Source: Atherinomorus stipes
Taxonomy: Eukaryota; Chordata; Actinopteri; Atheriniformes; Atherinidae
DNA: 64,000 nt
Direction: 5' to 3'
Assembly: GCA_023101725.1 (NCBI GenBank)
Contig: JALJCO010010310.1
Coordinates: forward strand, 22,501-86,500
Shown: one piece after another, positions 54,802 through 60,800 of the stretch
Layout of the letters: every line of letters begins with the position of its first letter
Numbering within the stretch: position 1 is the first letter of the stretch
The notes under the pieces: generated by a model
Told to the model about the DNA's origin: nothing
Database searches by the model: none
Seen by the model: the letters and a program-made list of their open reading frames with translations, nothing else
Program-made: the position numbers and the translations under genes

Positions 54802-57800
54802 TATATGTATAATGATTTACATGTGTCATCTAGGGATGGGCGATATGGACTAAAAAATGTATCACGATAATTTCTCTTATTATACGGTAACGATAAGTGA
54901 CGATAAAAACTATCAGCAAAATATTTTGTATTATAAATCTGTCACTAAATTCTGTCTTGAAAGCCCTAAAAAATACTAGAAGCCACAAAACTATATTAAG
55001 TTCAAGTAGTGCACCTGTATTGCAAAACTGTAGTGACACCAAGCAAACAAGTCTGAAATATGAGACCAAATTCCACATTTATTCAAATGATGCAAACAGC
55101 AAAGTAACTTGGCTTATTAAAAAAAAACAAAGTAGTGCAACTGCAAACACAACCGATAAATTGTCATTTCACGATAAAAAGGATAAATTCAAATTGTTAT
55201 TGTGGGGAATTTCTTTGACGATATATCGCACACGATAAAATATCGCCCATCCCTAGTGTCATCCACACTGTTCTTAAGAAAAACTCTTTTTCCCCCCTCT
55301 TTTTTGGGCGGGTGGGGGGAGATACTGGTAGAAGGCATCCACGCACTTTCCTCAGTAGAGAAACGAAGATGGCGGCGGTCGAGTGGCAATATTTTACCGT
55401 TTCAGAAAAAGAACAGCGTTACGCAGTTTGCAGTACATGCTCCACAAATATTTTTTATTGGGCCATGAAAATGATCTTCTCATTGAGTATGTTTTTGTTT
55501 ATTAGGCTAAAACCACTCAATTTTGTTGGGCAATATACTGAAGCATCTTTTTAGTGATTATCAGTCCCAGGTTTTTGAAAAGTTTTCAGAAAAGAGCTTG
55601 TTATAAATAATGTCAATCACAAAGTGACATTAAAGGTTGTTTCTGTTTCAAAAATTGGTCTGATTGAATTTGTGATAGACTGATGAAGAGCTGAAAGACT
55701 TGTAAATTTCTGTGGGACAAAGAAAGTAATAAATAAAAATAGAAAACATTGGCCATCGGCCAAGTTGTTATGTTAAACATCGGTATCGGCCCAGACTTTA
55801 ACAATCGGTGCATCCCTATTTTTTACTCACCTTTTTCTCCGTAGTTCCACTTTTTAGTGTCTTTCAGTTGATCTAGATCGTATTCTGACAGCAGAATAAT
55901 CCATAACTATCGCTTACAGTGTTTTGACCGTCTTTTTCCTGCATCAAAACTGCGGATGCAGCGTCATTTGACGTCACGTCCGCAGGGCAGCGCGGGAAAT
56001 TCGGACACCGAATTGCAGCTTTATGCAGCACACAGCCTGTTCAAGGCAACGGAGAGAAACGTGGTGGAAACGTTCTTTTTGGTATTTAGCGCTTCATCAC
56101 CCATAAGTATGAAAAAAAGGGACATTCATGTTTGGCTTTTTTCAAATTCCTGCCTCTAGTCCCTTTAAGCTTGAAGACAACAACATCCACCCTTCTTAAA
56201 AATCCAACCTCAGAAACGAAAGGATTTAATGGAATCAACATTGGAGACCAATTTCACCGAACTGCATCTCCAGGAGGGTCCAGAGACTTTTACGTTTTCT
56301 TAATTTGAATCTGACCTCTAGGTTTGGATTATAAAGTAGCCGCTACATGAAAAGCTGATAACTGGGTAAAAAGAGGCTTAATGGTGGATCCCCCCCGATG
56401 CTTCTGCTGCACTGTCAGACACATAAACAGGCTAAAATTACCCTACTGAGCACAAAATGATTACACACTGACCACAAGTAATCACACATAATTGTCATAA
56501 TTAAGAAACATTATCAAGAGTAATGATAATAACAAAATTACAGTAGTTAAAAATGAAAAACATCAATTACAGAACAACAAGCATTAATTTCCCCAAAGAG
56601 TCGATGGGCAGGAAAATGGTCAACATTAAACACCACCCTCACCAATAATCCAGTTTTCTTTTTTTATTTGCATAAGATTTAGTTTCCCCAATAAGACCTG
56701 AGGCACCTCAAAACACGAGTAAAGTTATGAAAAATGATGAATGCAAATACGCTCAGCTTGTGTTCAAGAAGTCCTAATAGGAGAGATGGAGGAATATCCC
56801 TCTGCCCCTGCAGCAACACGGTCACCTCTGATGCTTTAATAAGCCTTCCTCCGTTTCTACACTCTCTGTTTTTGCTGGATGAGCTCCAGCGTAAAGCAAA
56901 GATGTGAGTCGACGATTAGTCGAATAGTCAATGATTCAAATATTCAATTACAACTGTGCTTCGACTGCCAGTCTCTTAGTCCAATAGTTGCAACATGCGG
57001 TTGTCACACAAAGATCATGCCAATAAGGGGGTGCTGAACGTTTGATTTTACATCTTATTTCAGCTACAAAGCAGTGACGAAACAGCAACGAAACGCTGGT
57101 GAAGCTCTGACAAAATTGCGACAAAGCTGTGACGCAACGGTGGTGGAACGACAAAGTAGCTGCAATAAAACTGCGATGTAGCGGAAGCAAAGACGAAGCA
57201 AAGACAGTGGCGTTGAAGCAGCGATGAAGTGGTGACGAAGATGTGACGAAGCTGCGATGAAACTCTGACAAACCTGTGATAAAAAAGCTATGAAACAGCG
57301 ACAAAGCTGTGATGAAACCATGATGAACCTGCAATGAAATGGCGACGAAGCTGCGACGAAACTGTGAAGAACCTGCGATGAAACTGTGATGAACCTGTGA
57401 TGAAGCTGCGATGAAACTGTGATGAAGCTGCGATGACGCTGCGATGAAACTGTGATGAACCTGTGATGAAGCTGCGATGAAACTGTGATGAAGCTGCGAT
57501 GACGCTGCGATGAAACTGTGATGAACCTATGCTGAAACGGCGACGAGGCTGCAATGAAACTGCGACAAACCTGTGATGAAACAGCTATGAGGCGGCAATG
57601 AAATGGCGACGAAGCTGTGAAGAAACCGTGATGAACCTGCGATGAAACGGTAACAAAGCGGCGATGAAACTGTGATGAACCAGCGATGAAACTGGGAAGT
57701 GGAGGAGTGGAGAAGGGATGAAACGGGACAAGGTGGGTCAATGAAACGCGATGAAAGGGGCAAGGGGGTCATGAAACTGCGATGAAACGGCGACGAAGTT

Positions 57801-60800
57801 GAAATGAAACTGTGATGAACCGGCGAAGAAACTGTGACGAAGCTGCGACGAAGCTGCGATGAAACGGCGACCAAGGTGGGTGCAATGAAACTGCGATGAA
57901 ACAGCGACCAAGGTGGGTCCAATGAAACTGCGATGAAACAGCGACCAAGGTGGGTCCAATGAAACTGCGATGAAACGGCGACCAAGGTGGGTCCAATGAA
58001 ACTGCGATGAAACAGCGACCAAGGTGGGTCCAATGAAACTGCGATGAAACGGCGACCAAGGTGGGTGCAATGAAACTGCAATGAAACAGCGACGAAGCTG
58101 CGATGAAACTGCGATGAAACTGCGATGAAACTGCGATGAAACTGCGACGAAGCTGCGACGAACCAGTGATGAAACAGCGACGAAGCTGCGATGAAACTGC
58201 GATGAAACTGCGATGAAACCAGTGATGAAACAGCGACGAAGGTGGGTGCAATGAAACGTCACCAAGCTGCAACAATTTTGCAACAAATTTGCGGCAAAAC
58301 GGTGATTAAACTGCAACATAGCGGTAACGAAGCAAAGACGAAGCGGCGACGAGAGGGAGGAAAAATAATTTTCCAGGACAACTCAAGATGTTCCAGGACA
58401 TTTTACTCTTTTTCTCATTTTCCATGTTTTCTCCATGACTGGAAAAATGGGGTTTTCCAGGTTTTCCAGAACCTGTGTGTGTGAACCCTGGAATGGCATG
58501 AATCGGGTTCGACTTTGAAAATACTTAGTCGGGGACACACCTAGATGCAGCTGAAGAAGGGCTCACATTAGAAAACAAGAAAAACAGTCTGAAAGCATTC
58601 AGCATTTCCTCTAACAGACATGAAGACACCATCACACCCTCATCCAGACCCAGTAAACAGATCTACCGATTCATTTTCCCTTCATAAGTTGCACCTTGCT
58701 CCTCTTCTCACAATCATGTTTACTCTAATCTACGGAAGGTTAGTTCCACCTATCCAGAACGGTGGGTTCATTTATGAGTAAAAACACACCCATCAGCCTT
58801 TCCCAGAAGCACCACCTTCTCCATTATCTCGACAAAAAGTAAAGAAACTACTTTTCTTGCCAAATTGCACATGAATTGTTTTTACTTGACAGCATGTACA
58901 GAATAATACTGTCCAAATACAGCCACGCTGCCTAAATTAGTTCCAGCAGGTTCTCCTGGCATAAGGCTGCGCTCATCAGCTCTCATCAGGGACGGAGGGA
59001 ATTCTAATGTGACAAGTAAATGCAGAAACCCCGATGCCAGCCAGCAGGTGTCATAGTGTGTCACAATCACATCCATTCCTGGGGAAATTACTGACACATC
59101 AATGTTCTTAACCTTTGCAGGAGGCTAACTACTCACGAGACAAGACTCTTTTTACTGTCATTAAAAACTGAAGACAAAGGAGAAGCCGATGTCGAACCCC
59201 CTCCCTGCTCTCTTTGCAAGTTAACTTTGAAAATAAAAGAGTGCAGAAGAGAAGCAGCTCCGTTTAAAGCCACAATGTGGAGAGAAAGGAGGGAGAAACT
59301 TTTTTTTTTTTTTTGCTATACTGCACCACTGACCAAAATCCATAAAAGCTATACAAAGAAAGGTGGGTCACTGCGTCCATTGACATTTACGGTCTGTGGT
59401 TCTAATAGCCTTATGTTTCTGCAGCAACTCTGCTGCGAGGCCTGAGCTTCGCTCTCTGCACAACACCCACTCCACTCGCACAGTTCCCACTTCAGCCTCG
59501 TGTTTGTGGGATCCCTGAAGGGAAACATTAAAGCCCAAATTTAGACAAATAGTTTTCTCTTACCAACATCTCTTGGAAATGTCACTCATCGGATTGGGTC
59601 GGGCTAAACCTACGTCGGGGAAATAATCCATTAACGGCGACAGAGAAACACCGCAGCGAGACAGATTTGAAGCAGCGGGCCTTCGGCCACAGTCTGCCGA
59701 CGAGGCGACGTCCTGCTGAGCATCCAACTATTGCAACCATGCATTCTCATTTATTAGTCTCCTGACAAGGCAGAGATATTTGTCTTCAGTATGGAATGAA
59801 ATTAATTTTCAGACATTCTTACTACACATTGTATGAAGTAAGAATGCCAATGTCTGGGGCCCCTGAACATCAACAGAGAGAGAAAAATCAATTTCAGTCA
59901 CCTCAGTAGGGAACAAGAAAGGAGAAAAATGGAAGAAAAATACATTTTGCACAATCGTTCGCTTAATACTTTGTCATCTCTCAGCCTTTAAGTGGACCAC
60001 CTCCTGGCTGTAACAATTAATTCCTACCTGGAACTGCTGACTGGTTCCAGGTTTTCCGTCTTAGGCGTCTTGACCTATGAAGAGAAAAATTCATTAACAC
60101 CTGGCGCATAGTACCCAGACTGCAAGCATACTGTCCCTAAACAAGACAGCCTCGTCCTTAACCCTTTATTAACTGCAATAGAAATGGCCCGTCTATGCCT
60201 GCTCTGTTATTTTTGTGCAGAGTGGGGTCATTTCCTGGGATATCCTCAAGCGTTTTATATTTTCATAATCTGTACAACTTAAATTACAAGGTTATGAACA
60301 TCAATGGACAGTAATAACTTACAATGTTCCTGAAAGAATGCCATGAATATAAAAAAGACACAAAAATCGGGATTATATCTTGCCAACTAAAAAAAAGAAA
60401 ACTTCGTGGTCCAAAATATTTCTAAATGTACAAAATTAAAATAAATACTTCTTAACACTTTACAGGTTACTGCAACCATTTCTTGTTGGATTTCAGCTTC
60501 AAGATAAAGCAGCTAATAAAGTTTCTGCTGTGGTGTCATTTGATGGGGAGTATTTCTAGGTGATTTACCTAGAAACAGGGTTCCCACTCTTTTCTAGAAA
60601 TTGTTTTCCAGGATTTTTCCAGGACATTTTCAGGATTTTTCCAGCTGCTACTGTACAAGTTATCACAACAAAAACTCATAAATTCCACCAAAAGCTTTTG
60701 GAGAAGTTTTCCACAATTGTAGCTTATATTTTTAACAGCGATGAAGTAAAGACGAAGAAAAGACAAAGAAAATATGAAGCAGAGACAAAAGAGGCGAAGC

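Noticed and set aside
57064..58319. Several overlapping 128-225-codon minus-strand ORFs
   Set aside because: All arise from the GATGAAACTGC-type array; three overlapping frames open over the same bases indicate repeat artefact, not genes.
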